A stretch of DNA of 64,000 bases from CAVQZA01 sp963718355. Lineage in GTDB: Bacteria; Actinomycetota; Thermoleophilia; Gaiellales; Gaiellaceae. Positions 1 to 8,632 of the stretch are shown piece by piece. The stretch covers positions 62,001 to 126,000 of the forward strand of contig CAVQZA010000007.1 of the NCBI GenBank assembly GCA_963718355.1. Direction: 5' to 3'. How positions within the stretch are numbered: position 1 is the stretch's first letter; every line of letters starts with the position of its first letter. The position numbers and the translations under genes were made by a program. The notes under the pieces are model-generated. The model did not search any database. It was not told where the DNA came from and saw only the letters and a list, made by a program, of their open reading frames with translations.

Positions 1-11
1 ATCTGGCCGTC

Positions 12-653
12 CTAGTTCGGCCTGAACGTGACCGTGAACCCGGCCGAGCGAGCCTCCGCCGCGAACGCCTTCGCCATCGCCGTCGAGGTGATGCCGGGCA
101 CGACGACCGACCAGTGGTTGCACGAGTCCTCGTTGATCTCGGCGCTGACGAAGCCGCGGTGGACGACGAGCTTCTTGAGGGCCACGGCCAGGTGGTGCGT
201 GCGCCGGAAGCCGAACACCGCCTCGGTGCCGCCCTGCGTGCCGGGTGTCCCTTCGCAGCGGAGAGTGACGTCGAAGCCCGCGCTCTTGGCCTCCGCCTTG
301 AACGCGGCGAACTGCTTGTTGTCGAGGAGGCCTGGCAGCGTCACGTAGAAGTTGCCGCAGCCGTTCTCCTCGACGTCGAGTCCCTTGAAGCCGCGGCTCT
401 CGGCCTGCGCGCGCAGAGCCTCGGCGGCCTGGGCGGACGACCGGCGCGCGAAGACCGCCTTGAGCCCGCCGGGATGGGGAATCGACTGGCACGCGGCGTT
501 CCCCGTCGTGACGGTGGATCCCGTCGGCTGGACTGCGGGGGCGTTCGTGCCTCCTGCCGCCGCCGTGGTCGCCGGTCCGCTCGCTGCCTTCCCGCCGCAG
601 CCGGACGCGGCGAGGGCGAGCAGGATCACGAGAATGGCGGCGTGCCGCGGCAC
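12..653 (-). CDS. Lipoprotein with two tandem SPOR-like repeats
   Basis: Predicted exported lipoprotein of 213 residues with a GTG start at 653. A hydrophobic signal segment (residues 4-17) ends in the lipobox LAASGC, so Cys19 would be lipidated and anchor it outside the membrane. After a Ser/Thr/Ala-rich linker come two similar units of about 70 residues (roughly 60-135 and 140-213). Both run GGxxAVF...RGF...C...VPG/LPG...FxAEAxSAGFxVTxR. Their size and AEAxSAGF element resemble peptidoglycan-binding SPOR repeats, but I cannot confirm that family. Each unit has one internal Cys. Last gene of the operon read from 5994; 9 bases separate it from the upstream gene. Function unknown. Confidence 0.75.
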   Translation of the reverse strand: MPRHAAILVILLALAASGCGGKAASGPATTAAAGGTNAPAVQPTGSTVTTGNAACQSIPHPGGLKAVFARRSSAQAAEALRAQAESRGFKGLDVEENGCGNFYVTLPGLLDNKQFAAFKAEAKSAGFDVTLRCEGTPGTQGGTEAVFGFRRTHHLAVALKKLVVHRGFVSAEINEDSCNHWSVVVPGITSTAMAKAFAAEARSAGFTVTFRPN

Positions 654-662
654 GCGGGCAGC

Positions 663-2546
663 TTACCGAGCGGCGCGGTAGCGGAAGCTCAGTTGGACGC
701 CCAGGGCGCGAGGGTCCCCGGCGCCGTAGCGGGCCGGTACGAACGTGTCGCTCTGGACGATCACCTCGAACGGCTGGGCCGGAGCGCGCAGGAGCACGGT
801 CCGTTCTCCCTGGCGCCCGAGCACGAACTGCGCCGCGACCCGCGGAGTGCGGTCGAGCGGCCCGATCAGGACTGTCACGTGCCCGGGGACGGCGGCTCCG
901 GACCAGGCCCGGCGGGACGCGTCGACGCGGATCGTGCCGGGGCCCTCGACTGAGAACCGCCGATACGTGGTCAGCGCCCCGCTCCAGCCGTCGGCGTAGA
1001 GGCCCTCGATCACCTCCGAGGCCTGCGAGGGCGGCGACGGCCGGATCAGCGTCCCCGCGGGCGTGCGTGCGACGACGGGGCCGGACACGCGTGCCCCGTC
1101 GGTGTCGAAGACGTAGTCGGTCGACGGCAGAGCGGGCGTGATCGTCCCCGTCAGCGGGTCGATCTGCCGCGTCGGGAGCGGCGGGACGACGACCTCGGCG
1201 TCGCGGTTCCAGAAGAGCAGCGTGGCTGCGCGCACGTCGACAGGCCCGTCGACGAGCACCGCGACCGATCCCCCGGGCAGCACCGGGGAGCCGCCGCGGA
1301 GGGCAGCCCGCGCCTCGCGCCGGGCCGAGCCGCCTGCGGCCAGCTCGCCGGCCGCGAGCGCGACGAGCAGGAGAGCGATCACTACGGCCGCGAGCCGGCC
1401 GCGGCCTCCCTTGATCCCGACGACCCGAGGCCCGAGCGTCACGAGCCCGACTGCGATCATGATCGACACCCACCAGACGAGCGGCACCGAGCCGAGGCGG
1501 CGGGCGAGCTCGAGGCCGGGCGCGCGCGGCTCGAAGTTGTCGCTGACCGCCCGCGGCACCGCGGCGACGGCAAGCGTCGCGACCGCCCCCACTGCGAGCA
1601 GGGCGGGCCTGGGGTAAGGGCGGGTGAGGGCGTTCGCGGCCAGCGCCATGAGGGCCGGCAGGATAGGCAACAAGGTGAGCTCGACGACGCGCAGCCCCGG
1701 GCCGGGCGCGTTGGCCGCCTCGATCCCGCCGGCGATCGCGAGCAGGACGACTCCGAGCACGAAGAAGCCGCCGATCGACAGCCGCGTCGGGCGCCTCCGG
1801 TCGAGGGCGGCGCCGAACGCTGCGATTGCCGGCAGCACGCCGAGGCCGAGCGCGAACGCGCCGAACCCGGCCACGGAGGATCGGGGCAGGTCGCTCCAGC
1901 CACCGTCCGCCACGGCCGCGAACGCCGGCGACGCGGCACGGGCGACGTAGTAGCCGCCGTAGGCGAGCGCCGGGATCGCGATCAACGCCGCCGCGCCGGG
2001 CCACTGCGCGAGGCGCCGCGCCTCGAACGAGCGCGCCGCCACGGCGACCACCGCGGCGAGGAGCAGGAGGACGAGCGGGGGCCACACGGCAGCGGCGAGG
2101 GCAAACCCGGCCAGTGCTGCCGCACCGTCGCGTGCCCCGCCAGTCGCGAGATAGCGCGCGAGCCAGAGCGTCGCGAAGGCCGCGAGGGGATACGCGAGCG
2201 CGAGCCCGCCGACCTGCGACGCGGCAAGAGTCGCCGGCGCGAGCACCGCCGCCGCCGCGGCGACCCCGGCGAGGGCCGGGCCGGCGCCGAGCCGCGCCAG
2301 GCGGTACGCGGGCCAGGTCACCGAGGCGACGAGCACGGCGCCCGCCAGCTTCGCGAGCGCGTAGCCGGTGCCGACGCCGGCGTGCCAGAGCAGCGCCAGG
2401 ACGACGGAGTAGAGGCTGTGCACGTCGCGCGCCGCGTGGAGCTCGTCCGGGAGCAGAGCCGGCGTCGGCAGGAACCGGCCCTGCAGCCAGTGCCAGATGA
2501 GGGCCACCGCGAAGATGCCCACCGGAACGAGGCGGTCGGGCCTCAT
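663..2546 (-). CDS. Multi-pass membrane protein, GT-C-like, with C-terminal exterior domain
   Basis: A 627-residue protein with about 11-13 hydrophobic segments across residues 1-400, then a soluble part of about 220 residues rich in beta-forming sequence. The first outer loop has an acidic LLPDELHAARD segment, where GT-C lipid-linked sugar transferases usually place catalytic Asp/Glu residues. The plan (helical bundle plus extracytoplasmic C-terminal domain) fits a polyprenyl-phosphate-sugar-dependent glycosyltransferase, but no diagnostic motif is visible. Its ATG overlaps the stop of the upstream membrane-protein gene (ATGA), so the two are translationally coupled. Specific function unknown. 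Confidence 0.65.
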   Translation of the reverse strand: MRPDRLVPVGIFAVALIWHWLQGRFLPTPALLPDELHAARDVHSLYSVVLALLWHAGVGTGYALAKLAGAVLVASVTWPAYRLARLGAGPALAGVAAAAAVLAPATLAASQVGGLALAYPLAAFATLWLARYLATGGARDGAAALAGFALAAAVWPPLVLLLLAAVVAVAARSFEARRLAQWPGAAALIAIPALAYGGYYVARAASPAFAAVADGGWSDLPRSSVAGFGAFALGLGVLPAIAAFGAALDRRRPTRLSIGGFFVLGVVLLAIAGGIEAANAPGPGLRVVELTLLPILPALMALAANALTRPYPRPALLAVGAVATLAVAAVPRAVSDNFEPRAPGLELARRLGSVPLVWWVSIMIAVGLVTLGPRVVGIKGGRGRLAAVVIALLLVALAAGELAAGGSARREARAALRGGSPVLPGGSVAVLVDGPVDVRAATLLFWNRDAEVVVPPLPTRQIDPLTGTITPALPSTDYVFDTDGARVSGPVVARTPAGTLIRPSPPSQASEVIEGLYADGWSGALTTYRRFSVEGPGTIRVDASRRAWSGAAVPGHVTVLIGPLDRTPRVAAQFVLGRQGERTVLLRAPAQPFEVIVQSDTFVPARYGAGDPRALGVQLSFRYRAAR

Positions 2547-3913
2547 TCGACAGCTCGCCGGCGACGGAAGACCTCGGCGAGCAGCAGGGGCGCGAGGACG
2601 AGCGAGGCGAGGACATCAGCCCCGACCGCGCGCGGGATGGGCGTCTGCTTGCTCGTCTCGAGCGGAAGCGCCGTGATCGACCAGAGGATCCAGGTGAACC
2701 CCGCGACGGTGAAGGCCATCAGCAGCAGGTAGAAGGCGGCCAGCCGCTCGAGGTCGCGGATCAGCAGCACCGCCGCGGCGGCGAGCCCGAGCGGCACCGC
2801 GATCAGCCACAGGGTCGGATCGAAGAGCAGGGTCAGGACGATCCGCACCGACGCCGGGATCCGGCCGATGTCGTGCCAGAGCTGCGAGGCGGACGCGCCC
2901 GGCGTCTCGCCCCCGAGGTGGCGCGTGCTGAACCAGATCCGCCACGGGATCTCGAACACGAACGCGATCGCCGCGACGCCGAGGATCCGCGGCCACGCCC
3001 CGCGCTTGTCCCGCCACGTCACGATCAGCGCCGCCAGCACGAGACAGCCGGCGAAGAGCTGGCCTTCGCGTTTCGTCGACATGGCTGCGGCGAGGAGGAC
3101 GCCGTAGGGCAGCAGCAGCCAGTCCTCGCGCTCGATCAGCCAGATCGCGAGCGCGAGGGTCGAGGCGGCGAAGAAGTAGTCGAGCACAACGTCGGCCTGC
3201 GGCTGCAGCGCCCGCGCGCCGAACTCCGGCATCACGAGCATCACGAGGAGGAACGGCCAGATCAGCACCAGCGGCAGCCGCGGCCGCAGCAGCCCCGCTA
3301 CCGCGCCGACGAAGCCGATCAGCAGCAGCCAGTACTGGAGATGCAGAGAGACCGTGTCCGCCGAGCCCATGAAGTGGAAGGCGATCGCGTGCATCGTCGG
3401 CAGCAGGATCGGGTAGGTCGCGCCGGGGAGCGTGCGGAAGAGGTGCTCGTCGAGGCCGCCGAAGAAGTAGATCGCCTTCGCCTTGGCCGTCCAGAACGCC
3501 CAGCCGTCGAACGACTCCGGGCCCTGGAGATGCGCGACGCGGTAGAAGGCCTCGAGACAGATCACCGCGAGCGCGGCCGCGAGCACGCCGAGCAGCAGCA
3601 GGGGCTCGCGCCGCGAGGCCCAGGGCCGAAGCCGCGGCCACGGGCGGTGGAGCCTGACCGCCACGGCCGCGCCGGCGACCGCCACGGCGAGCGCGACTGC
3701 GACGACGACCGGCACCGTGACGTCCCCGCCGAAGATCAGCACCTCGGTCGCGAGGACGACAGTCGCGCCCGTGCCGACGAGGTAGGCGACGCCGGAGAGA
3801 CGCAACACCTCGCCCCACGTCGCAAAGCCGCGCGCCGCCGCGACGAGGCCTAGCCCCGCGAGGAGGTAGAGCAGGTTCAGGCCGAGCAGGCCGAGCACCG
3901 CGTGCGCGGTCAA
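2543..3913 (-). CDS. Multi-pass membrane glycosyltransferase-like protein (GT39/RgtA-like)
   Basis: A 456-residue integral membrane protein with about 10-12 transmembrane segments. The loop after the third or fourth segment reads ESFDGWAFWTAKAKAIYF and continues to YPILLPTMHAIAF. This loop style (acidic residue, then WxxKAK and a short amphipathic run) is typical of bacterial GT-C enzymes that move sugars from polyprenyl phosphate at the outer membrane face. The frame stays open well upstream, but the sequence before 3913 is low-complexity Arg/Ala and antisense to coding sequence. I therefore take the TTG at 3913, which overlaps the upstream stop as TTGA; GTG at 3898 is the alternative. Sugar unknown. 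Confidence 0.65.
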   Translation of the reverse strand: MTAHAVLGLLGLNLLYLLAGLGLVAAARGFATWGEVLRLSGVAYLVGTGATVVLATEVLIFGGDVTVPVVVAVALAVAVAGAAVAVRLHRPWPRLRPWASRREPLLLLGVLAAALAVICLEAFYRVAHLQGPESFDGWAFWTAKAKAIYFFGGLDEHLFRTLPGATYPILLPTMHAIAFHFMGSADTVSLHLQYWLLLIGFVGAVAGLLRPRLPLVLIWPFLLVMLVMPEFGARALQPQADVVLDYFFAASTLALAIWLIEREDWLLLPYGVLLAAAMSTKREGQLFAGCLVLAALIVTWRDKRGAWPRILGVAAIAFVFEIPWRIWFSTRHLGGETPGASASQLWHDIGRIPASVRIVLTLLFDPTLWLIAVPLGLAAAAVLLIRDLERLAAFYLLLMAFTVAGFTWILWSITALPLETSKQTPIPRAVGADVLASLVLAPLLLAEVFRRRRAVE

Positions 3914-4368
3914 CGCACGATCCTGGCGATCACGATGCCGCTGCCGTCGTTGTACTTGATGTCCAGCTGCCGCCCCCACGCGCCGAGGTCGCAGCCGTAG
4001 CAGAGGAGCCACTGCGCGCTCTTCGCGTCCGCCATCCGCCGTGGCAGGAGCCAGGTCTGCATGAACGGCTCGAGCGCCGTCAGCGTGATCGGCGTCGAGA
4101 CCTGAACGTGCGGGCCGGTCTGGACGACGAAGGTCTGACCCCGCGGGATCAGCGCATCGGCGGCGAGCATGAACGGCGAGGAGATGTCGACCCCGCGCGC
4201 GCCTGCGAGGGGCCGGAGCTCGACGGGCTGAGCCGCGTTTGCCGCCGCGCGATCCTGGAGGTCGCGGAACGCGGACGGAAACTCGATCACCCCGCACGCG
4301 AGGGCCGCCGCGACGACGAGCACGGCTCCCCCTTCGGCGATCTTCGTGCGCCGGCTCCGCGCAGCCAT
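3910..4368 (-). CDS. Single-pass membrane-anchored protein, unknown function
   Basis: A 152-residue protein starting at ATG 4368. A basic N-terminus (MAARSRRTK) is followed by one hydrophobic segment (about residues 12-27) with no lipobox or clear signal peptidase site, so it is probably anchored with the rest outside. The exported part is about 120 residues, holds a CYGC pair that could form a disulfide, and ends in beta-like sequence. It sits 13 bases after a methyltransferase gene and overlaps the next membrane protein. Its size and position suggest an accessory subunit of the neighbouring membrane transferases; that is inference. I do not recognise the family. Confidence 0.6.
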   Translation of the reverse strand: MAARSRRTKIAEGGAVLVVAAALACGVIEFPSAFRDLQDRAAANAAQPVELRPLAGARGVDISSPFMLAADALIPRGQTFVVQTGPHVQVSTPITLTALEPFMQTWLLPRRMADAKSAQWLLCYGCDLGAWGRQLDIKYNDGSGIVIARIVR

Positions 4369-4381
4369 CGGACGCAGTCTC

Positions 4382-5116
4382 TCAGGTTCGAGGATCGGCG
4401 GCCTTGGCCCAGACGATGAGCCCGTCCGACCAGTACGGCACCAGCGCGTGCACCTGGGCGACCACCACGCGCGTCGCATTCTGGGCATGCGTGACCGCGC
4501 GCTCCGAGGCGGTTCCCGAGACCTTGCGCCGCGTCGGGTTGTGGTAGTAGGCGATCCGCTCGACCTCCCAGCCAGCGCGCTCCAGCAGCGTCCGGAGCGT
4601 GCTCGGGCTCTGCCAGGAGGTGTGGTCGGGATGGATCAGCTCCGAGCCGGAGATCGGCGCGAGGAAGTTCTGGAGCCGGTAGGCGTTCGGGGTGGTCAAC
4701 ACGAGCTGCGGCGCGGCCTCGCGCATCGCGACGAGGAACGGGCCCGGCGCGTCGAGGTGCTCGATGATCTCGCCCGCGATCACGACGTCCGCGGGTGCGA
4801 GGCCGAGCGCGCGCACCGCCTCCGCGGACTGTGCGTCGACGACGTAGGCCTCGTAGCCCTCCGCGCGCGCCGCAGCGACGCCTTCCTCGGACGAGTCCAG
4901 CCCGACGAGCGAGGAGGCGACGGCCGCGAGGCGCGCGTGCAGCCACACCTCCTGGGCGATCTTCGAGGCCATCAGCTCGTCGACGAAGCCGACGTGGACG
5001 ACCCGGCGCCCGCGCGCCGCCTCGATCAGCGCCTGATGCCGTTCGACCGGCCGTCCGCGAGGCAGCCGGTACCACCAGCGGATCCGCTCCTCGCGCTCGG
5101 TGCCGATCGAGCTCAC
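4382..5116 (-). CDS. SAM-dependent class I methyltransferase
   Basis: A 244-residue protein with a Rossmann methyltransferase core. A VVHVGFVD glycine loop near residue 35 stands for motif I, an acidic GLDSSEEGV follows strand beta-2, and VVIAGEIIEHLDAPG (about residues 115-130) is the post-II motif usual in type 11/12 methyltransferases, then LVLTTPNAYRLQ. Start GTG 5116 overlaps the upstream stop (GTGA); the longer open frame reads through the antisense of that gene and is not convincing. The EHLDxPG and TPNA elements are common in sugar or glycolipid methyltransferases of polysaccharide clusters. The methylated group cannot be told from sequence. Confidence 0.8.
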   Translation of the reverse strand: MSSIGTEREERIRWWYRLPRGRPVERHQALIEAARGRRVVHVGFVDELMASKIAQEVWLHARLAAVASSLVGLDSSEEGVAAARAEGYEAYVVDAQSAEAVRALGLAPADVVIAGEIIEHLDAPGPFLVAMREAAPQLVLTTPNAYRLQNFLAPISGSELIHPDHTSWQSPSTLRTLLERAGWEVERIAYYHNPTRRKVSGTASERAVTHAQNATRVVVAQVHALVPYWSDGLIVWAKAADPRT

Positions 5117-5994
5117 AGGTTGTCGATTCTGAACGGCAGGACGGAGGTCGCTGCGTTTCCGCGGGTGTCGGAGACCCGCACCTCGAGCCGGTAATAGCCG
5201 TTCGGCAGGTTGCGGGTGTCGAGACCGCGCAGAAGATAGAAGACGTAGATGCCCGGCCGGCCGGCGCGATTCTGGCGCGTCTGCGGCGCGTAGACATTGG
5301 AGTAGAGCCACTGCGGCAGCAGCTCGTGCCGGAAGTCCACCGCAGTCGTCCACGGCGTCGCGCCGATCAGGCGCCAGCGGATCAGCGCCGGTGTCACGCG
5401 CGAGTTCGACCAGGGCGGCAGCGGCGCGAGCGGCGGCGTGTCGTAGGCGTCCGTGAGCAGGTCGACGGGGCCCGAGACCGCGGCGAGGTTCAGTGGCGCC
5501 CCGTCGCGTTCGATCACGACGGAGGCGATTGTCGGCGTCGTCGAGTCGAAGTACGGCGCGATCCCGCCGCGCCGCAGCGGGTTCGTGTAGACGCCGTCAT
5601 GGCTCTCGGCGAAATGGACGTGGCCCGCGCCCGGCTCGACCCACCCGATCAGCTGGTGGAGCTTGATCCGCTCGCCGTCCTTCACAGCCGGGATCACGTG
5701 CCAGTAGCCGAACTCGTGGTGCTCGGGATCCCCGACCGCGACCGAGAACTTGCGCAGGTACGCGGTGCCGGGCGCGACGGCGTAGACCGGCGTCCCGTCC
5801 GGCGCGGAGATGTCGATCCCGAAATGGAACGAGCGGCTGTCCTCGGACGGCGCGTAGTCGACGCGCGGGTCGTCGAAGTAAGCGCGGATCGCGTGGGGCC
5901 GGTCGAAGGGCTTGATCGGCCAGCCGTAGGCGTGCGCGGCTCCCGGGAGCGCGAGCGCGAGCAGAACGGCCGCAGCGACGAGGGGACGACTCAC
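5113..5994 (-). CDS. Secreted M23 (LytM-like) peptidase-family protein
   Basis: A 293-residue exported protein starting at GTG 5994 with a signal peptide ending in LPGAAHA. The M23 metal-binding signature is present: HFGID (His and Asp ligands) near residue 77, and later HVHF (HxH) near residue 150. PDGTPVYAVAPGTAY is typical beta-sheet core. M23 members cut peptidoglycan cross-links or act as scaffolds. The remaining 130 residues look like a beta-sandwich (KLEVRVSDTRGNAAT-type ending) that may bind wall or glycan. First gene of the leftward operon and 38 bases from a divergent glycosyltransferase. A role in making room in the wall for exported glycan is inference. Confidence 0.8.
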   Translation of the reverse strand: MSRPLVAAAVLLALALPGAAHAYGWPIKPFDRPHAIRAYFDDPRVDYAPSEDSRSFHFGIDISAPDGTPVYAVAPGTAYLRKFSVAVGDPEHHEFGYWHVIPAVKDGERIKLHQLIGWVEPGAGHVHFAESHDGVYTNPLRRGGIAPYFDSTTPTIASVVIERDGAPLNLAAVSGPVDLLTDAYDTPPLAPLPPWSNSRVTPALIRWRLIGATPWTTAVDFRHELLPQWLYSNVYAPQTRQNRAGRPGIYVFYLLRGLDTRNLPNGYYRLEVRVSDTRGNAATSVLPFRIDNL

Positions 5995-6000
5995 CGCGCG

Positions 6001-6006
6001 AAAGTA
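6001..6006 (-). promoter_or_regulatory. Candidate leaderless -10 (TACTTT) for the operon read from 5994
   Basis: TACTTT on the minus strand lies 6 bases before the GTG start at 5994, so transcription would begin at or next to the start codon. An overlapping CATACT (6003-6008) is an alternative -10. No Shine-Dalgarno sequence is present. Confidence 0.5.
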
Positions 6007-6017
6007 TGGCTGCCACG

Positions 6018-6023
6018 TACGAT
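6018..6023 (+). promoter_or_regulatory. Candidate -10 (TACGAT) for glycosyltransferase at 6033
   Basis: TACGAT lies 9 bases before GTG 6033 and diverges from the 5994 promoter. Its position favours GTG 6033 over the in-frame ATG 6006, which would sit upstream of this hexamer. Confidence 0.45.
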
Positions 6024-6032
6024 CGCCGGTCA

Positions 6033-7286
6033 GTGAAGGTGCTGCTCGTGTCGCTCTACTTCCCACCGGCCGGCGGCGGCGGCGTCCAACGGCCGCTCAA
6101 GTTCGCGACCCATCTGCCGGCGCTCGGGATCGAGACGCACGTGCTCGCGCCCGACGACCCGAAGTGGATCCACAGCGACGCCGAGCTGCCGGTGCCGACC
6201 CAAGCGTGGGTGCACCGCGCGCGCTATCTCGGACCGAAGGGCCGGCTGCCCGCCGAGGAGCTGCACGGCGCGACGGGTGTCGACCTCGCGGTCCGCCGCG
6301 CCAAGCTGCTCGGGCGGCGATTCCTCGTCCCCGACGAGAACGTGAGCTGGAACCTCACCGCGATCCCCGCCGCGATCAAGCTCGTCCGGAGCGAGGGGAT
6401 CGACGTGGTGATCACGACCTCGCCGCCGGTCTCCGTGCACCTGATCGGCGCCGCCGTGAAACGGGCGACGGGCGTGCGCTGGGTCGCCGACCTGCGCGAT
6501 TCGATCGTCGGGCACCCGCACCGGCGCGCCGAGAGCCTCGCCGTCCGCACGAAGGAGCGCACCGACAGGGCCGTCGCGAGGATGGTCGCGCGCTCCGCCG
6601 ACGCGATCGTCTGCGTGTCCGAGGCGATCACGGAGGAGACGAAGGGCCTCGAGCCGCGCGGCAAGGTCGTGACGATCGCCAACGGCTCCGACTTCGACGA
6701 CTTCGCCGGGCTCGAGTACCACCGCGGCGACCGCTTCCGCATCACGCACACGGGCAGCTTCTTCGGCAAGCGCGATCCGCGGCCGTTCCTGAAGGCGCTC
6801 GCCGGGCCGGGGCTCGAGGACGTCACGGCCCGGTTCGTCGGCGACTTCCGCTCGACCGACCGCGAGTGGGCCGAGCCGCTCGCGCTCGGCGACCGGCTCG
6901 AGCTGATCCCGTACGTGCCGCGGCGCCGCTCGCTCGAGCTTCAGCGCGACTCCGACGCGCTGCTGCTTCTGATTCCCGACGCGGGCGGGCGCGGCCAGGG
7001 CGTCCTCTCCGGGAAGGTGTTCGAGTACCTCGCGGCGGAGCGGCCGATTCTCGCCGCGGTGCCGCCGGACGGAGCGGCTGCGGCGCTGATTCGCGAGGCG
7101 GATGCAGGCGTCGTCGCGTCGGCCGACGACGCGGACGCGCTCTATGCGGTGCTGCTCGGCCTCGTCGAGCGCTGGCGGGCGGGGACGCTCGACGGCAGCC
7201 CGCTCTCGGAGGAGTGGCGCGAGCGACTCTCTCGTCGAGCACGCGTGGAAGAGTTCGCACAGTTGCTCGGGGAGGTCGTCGCATGA
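6033..7286 (+). CDS. Glycosyltransferase, GT4-like (GT-B fold)
   Basis: A 417-residue cytoplasmic or membrane-associated transferase. The N-terminal half starts VKVLLVSLYFPPAGGGGVQRP, the glycine-rich donor/acceptor loop of GT4 enzymes, and contains VVITTSPPVSVHL and WVADLRDSI. The C-terminal half has TIANGSDFDDF (the usual GT4 N-G-x-D linker), a THTGSFF strand, and KVFEYLAAERPILA in place of the EAMACGxPV donor-site block. I prefer GTG 6033 (KVLLVSLYF right at the start) over ATG 6006. Its stop overlaps the next gene's ATG, so it is coupled to the O-antigen ligase-like protein. Donor and acceptor unknown. Confidence 0.85.
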   Translation: MKVLLVSLYFPPAGGGGVQRPLKFATHLPALGIETHVLAPDDPKWIHSDAELPVPTQAWVHRARYLGPKGRLPAEELHGATGVDLAVRRAKLLGRRFLVPDENVSWNLTAIPAAIKLVRSEGIDVVITTSPPVSVHLIGAAVKRATGVRWVADLRDSIVGHPHRRAESLAVRTKERTDRAVARMVARSADAIVCVSEAITEETKGLEPRGKVVTIANGSDFDDFAGLEYHRGDRFRITHTGSFFGKRDPRPFLKALAGPGLEDVTARFVGDFRSTDREWAEPLALGDRLELIPYVPRRRSLELQRDSDALLLLIPDAGGRGQGVLSGKVFEYLAAERPILAAVPPDGAAAALIREADAGVVASADDADALYAVLLGLVERWRAGTLDGSPLSEEWRERLSRRARVEEFAQLLGEVVA

Positions 7287-8632
7287 GCTTTTCCCGCGTC
7301 ACCACGTGGCTGTTCCTGGCCACGCTGTTCACCGCCACCTTCGAGAAGGTGCACTGGTCGGTCGCAGGCGCGGTCGCGCTCTCCGACCTGCTCGCATTCG
7401 GGTTCGGCGTCTCGTTCCTCTGGGACGCGCGGCATCACCCGCGCTGGCCGCGCACCGTCGGCGTGGTACTCCTCTTCCTCCTTGCGTTCGTGCTCGTCTA
7501 CCTGATCGGCTACTTCAACATCGACTCGTCGCAGGCGCTGAGCCAGTTCGGCAAGGGGATCACCAAATGGGTGCTGCATGCCGTTCTCCTCGTCGGAGGC
7601 GTCGCCTATCTGGCGACGGGAAACCGGACGCGGTACTGGCAGGCGCTCGCCGCGTTTGTCGCGGGGATGACGGCGAACGCCGCCTACGGCGTGCTCGAGC
7701 TGCTGTTCGCCCGGGCGGGCGGCAACCTCGACTCGCTCGTGTTGTCGCCGCTGACGGGTGGCGCGAGCGCGATCAACCTGTACGGGATCGTCAACGGCGC
7801 GAGCGTGTTCCGGCCGAATGCGCTCACCGGCGACCCGAACCACCTCGGGATCATGCTCGTGATGCCGATCCTGATCCTGATCCCGGTCTACCTGCGCCTC
7901 GAGAAGGGGCACCGGCTGCGCTGGCCGCTCGGCGGGCTGCTCGCATTTCTGCTCCTCGTCGAGGCGGCGACGCTCTCCCGCAGCGGCCTGCTCGGGCTGT
8001 TTGCCGGCGGGCTCGTCCTGGTCGTTCCGTACCGGCGGAAGCTCTTCTCCCGCGCGCTGCTCGCCCCGGTCGTCGCGGTCGTCCTCGTGCTCGGGGCGAT
8101 CGTCTACACGCGTCTGCACTACTTCGAGGTCATCTTCCACTCGCGTACGCAGGCCAAGGAGAGCTCGGCGCACTTTGCGGTGTACGGGCTCGTGCCGGAC
8201 GCGCTGCGGCTGCATCCGTTCTTCGGGCTCGGGCTGAACGACTTCTCGGTCTACTACGAGCTGATCACCGGCAAGACGAACTGGGGGCCGCACTCGTTCT
8301 ACGTCGCGCTGGTCGTGGAGACGGGAATCGTGGGGACGGCGCTCTTCGCCGTGTTCCTCTACTACGTGTTCCGCCGGCTGGCCGCTGCGCGGCGGCTCGG
8401 CCGAGAGCTGACGTTGGCGCGCGATCCGCTCGCCGCGCGCGTGCGTCCGCTCGCGTGGGGCTTCACCGCGGCGCTCGTCGGCACGATGGCGGCGAACATC
8501 TTCTACCTGACGATGAGCTTCTACTACTTCTATGCATTCCTGGCGCTCGCGCTGGCGCTGCCGCTCGTCTTCCGGCCGAGCCCCTACGTCGCGTCGCCGG
8601 CGACCCAGGGCGGCGCGTCCTCGCCGACGTAG
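7283..8632 (+). CDS. O-antigen ligase/polymerase family membrane protein (Wzy/WaaL-like)
   Basis: A 449-residue multi-pass membrane protein (about 11-12 segments). It shows Wzy_C-superfamily features: GDPNHLGIMLVMPI near residue 185, LSRSGLLGLFAGG near 235, then a periplasmic loop (about 280-330) with HPFFGLGLNDF and GPHSFYVALVVETG, where the catalytic His and Arg of ligases usually lie. Such proteins polymerise or transfer undecaprenyl-linked glycan outside the membrane. It begins at an ATGA junction with the preceding GT4 gene. Its last 49 bases overlap the end of the convergent methyltransferase gene. Polymerase versus ligase cannot be decided from sequence. Confidence 0.85.
   Translation: MSFSRVTTWLFLATLFTATFEKVHWSVAGAVALSDLLAFGFGVSFLWDARHHPRWPRTVGVVLLFLLAFVLVYLIGYFNIDSSQALSQFGKGITKWVLHAVLLVGGVAYLATGNRTRYWQALAAFVAGMTANAAYGVLELLFARAGGNLDSLVLSPLTGGASAINLYGIVNGASVFRPNALTGDPNHLGIMLVMPILILIPVYLRLEKGHRLRWPLGGLLAFLLLVEAATLSRSGLLGLFAGGLVLVVPYRRKLFSRALLAPVVAVVLVLGAIVYTRLHYFEVIFHSRTQAKESSAHFAVYGLVPDALRLHPFFGLGLNDFSVYYELITGKTNWGPHSFYVALVVETGIVGTALFAVFLYYVFRRLAAARRLGRELTLARDPLAARVRPLAWGFTAALVGTMAANIFYLTMSFYYFYAFLALALALPLVFRPSPYVASPATQGGASSPT

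Noticed and set aside
6006..6033. ATG 6006 as start of the first plus-strand glycosyltransferase
   Set aside because: It lies before the candidate -10 and within 12 bases of the divergent start; GTG 6033 begins directly at the conserved first strand.
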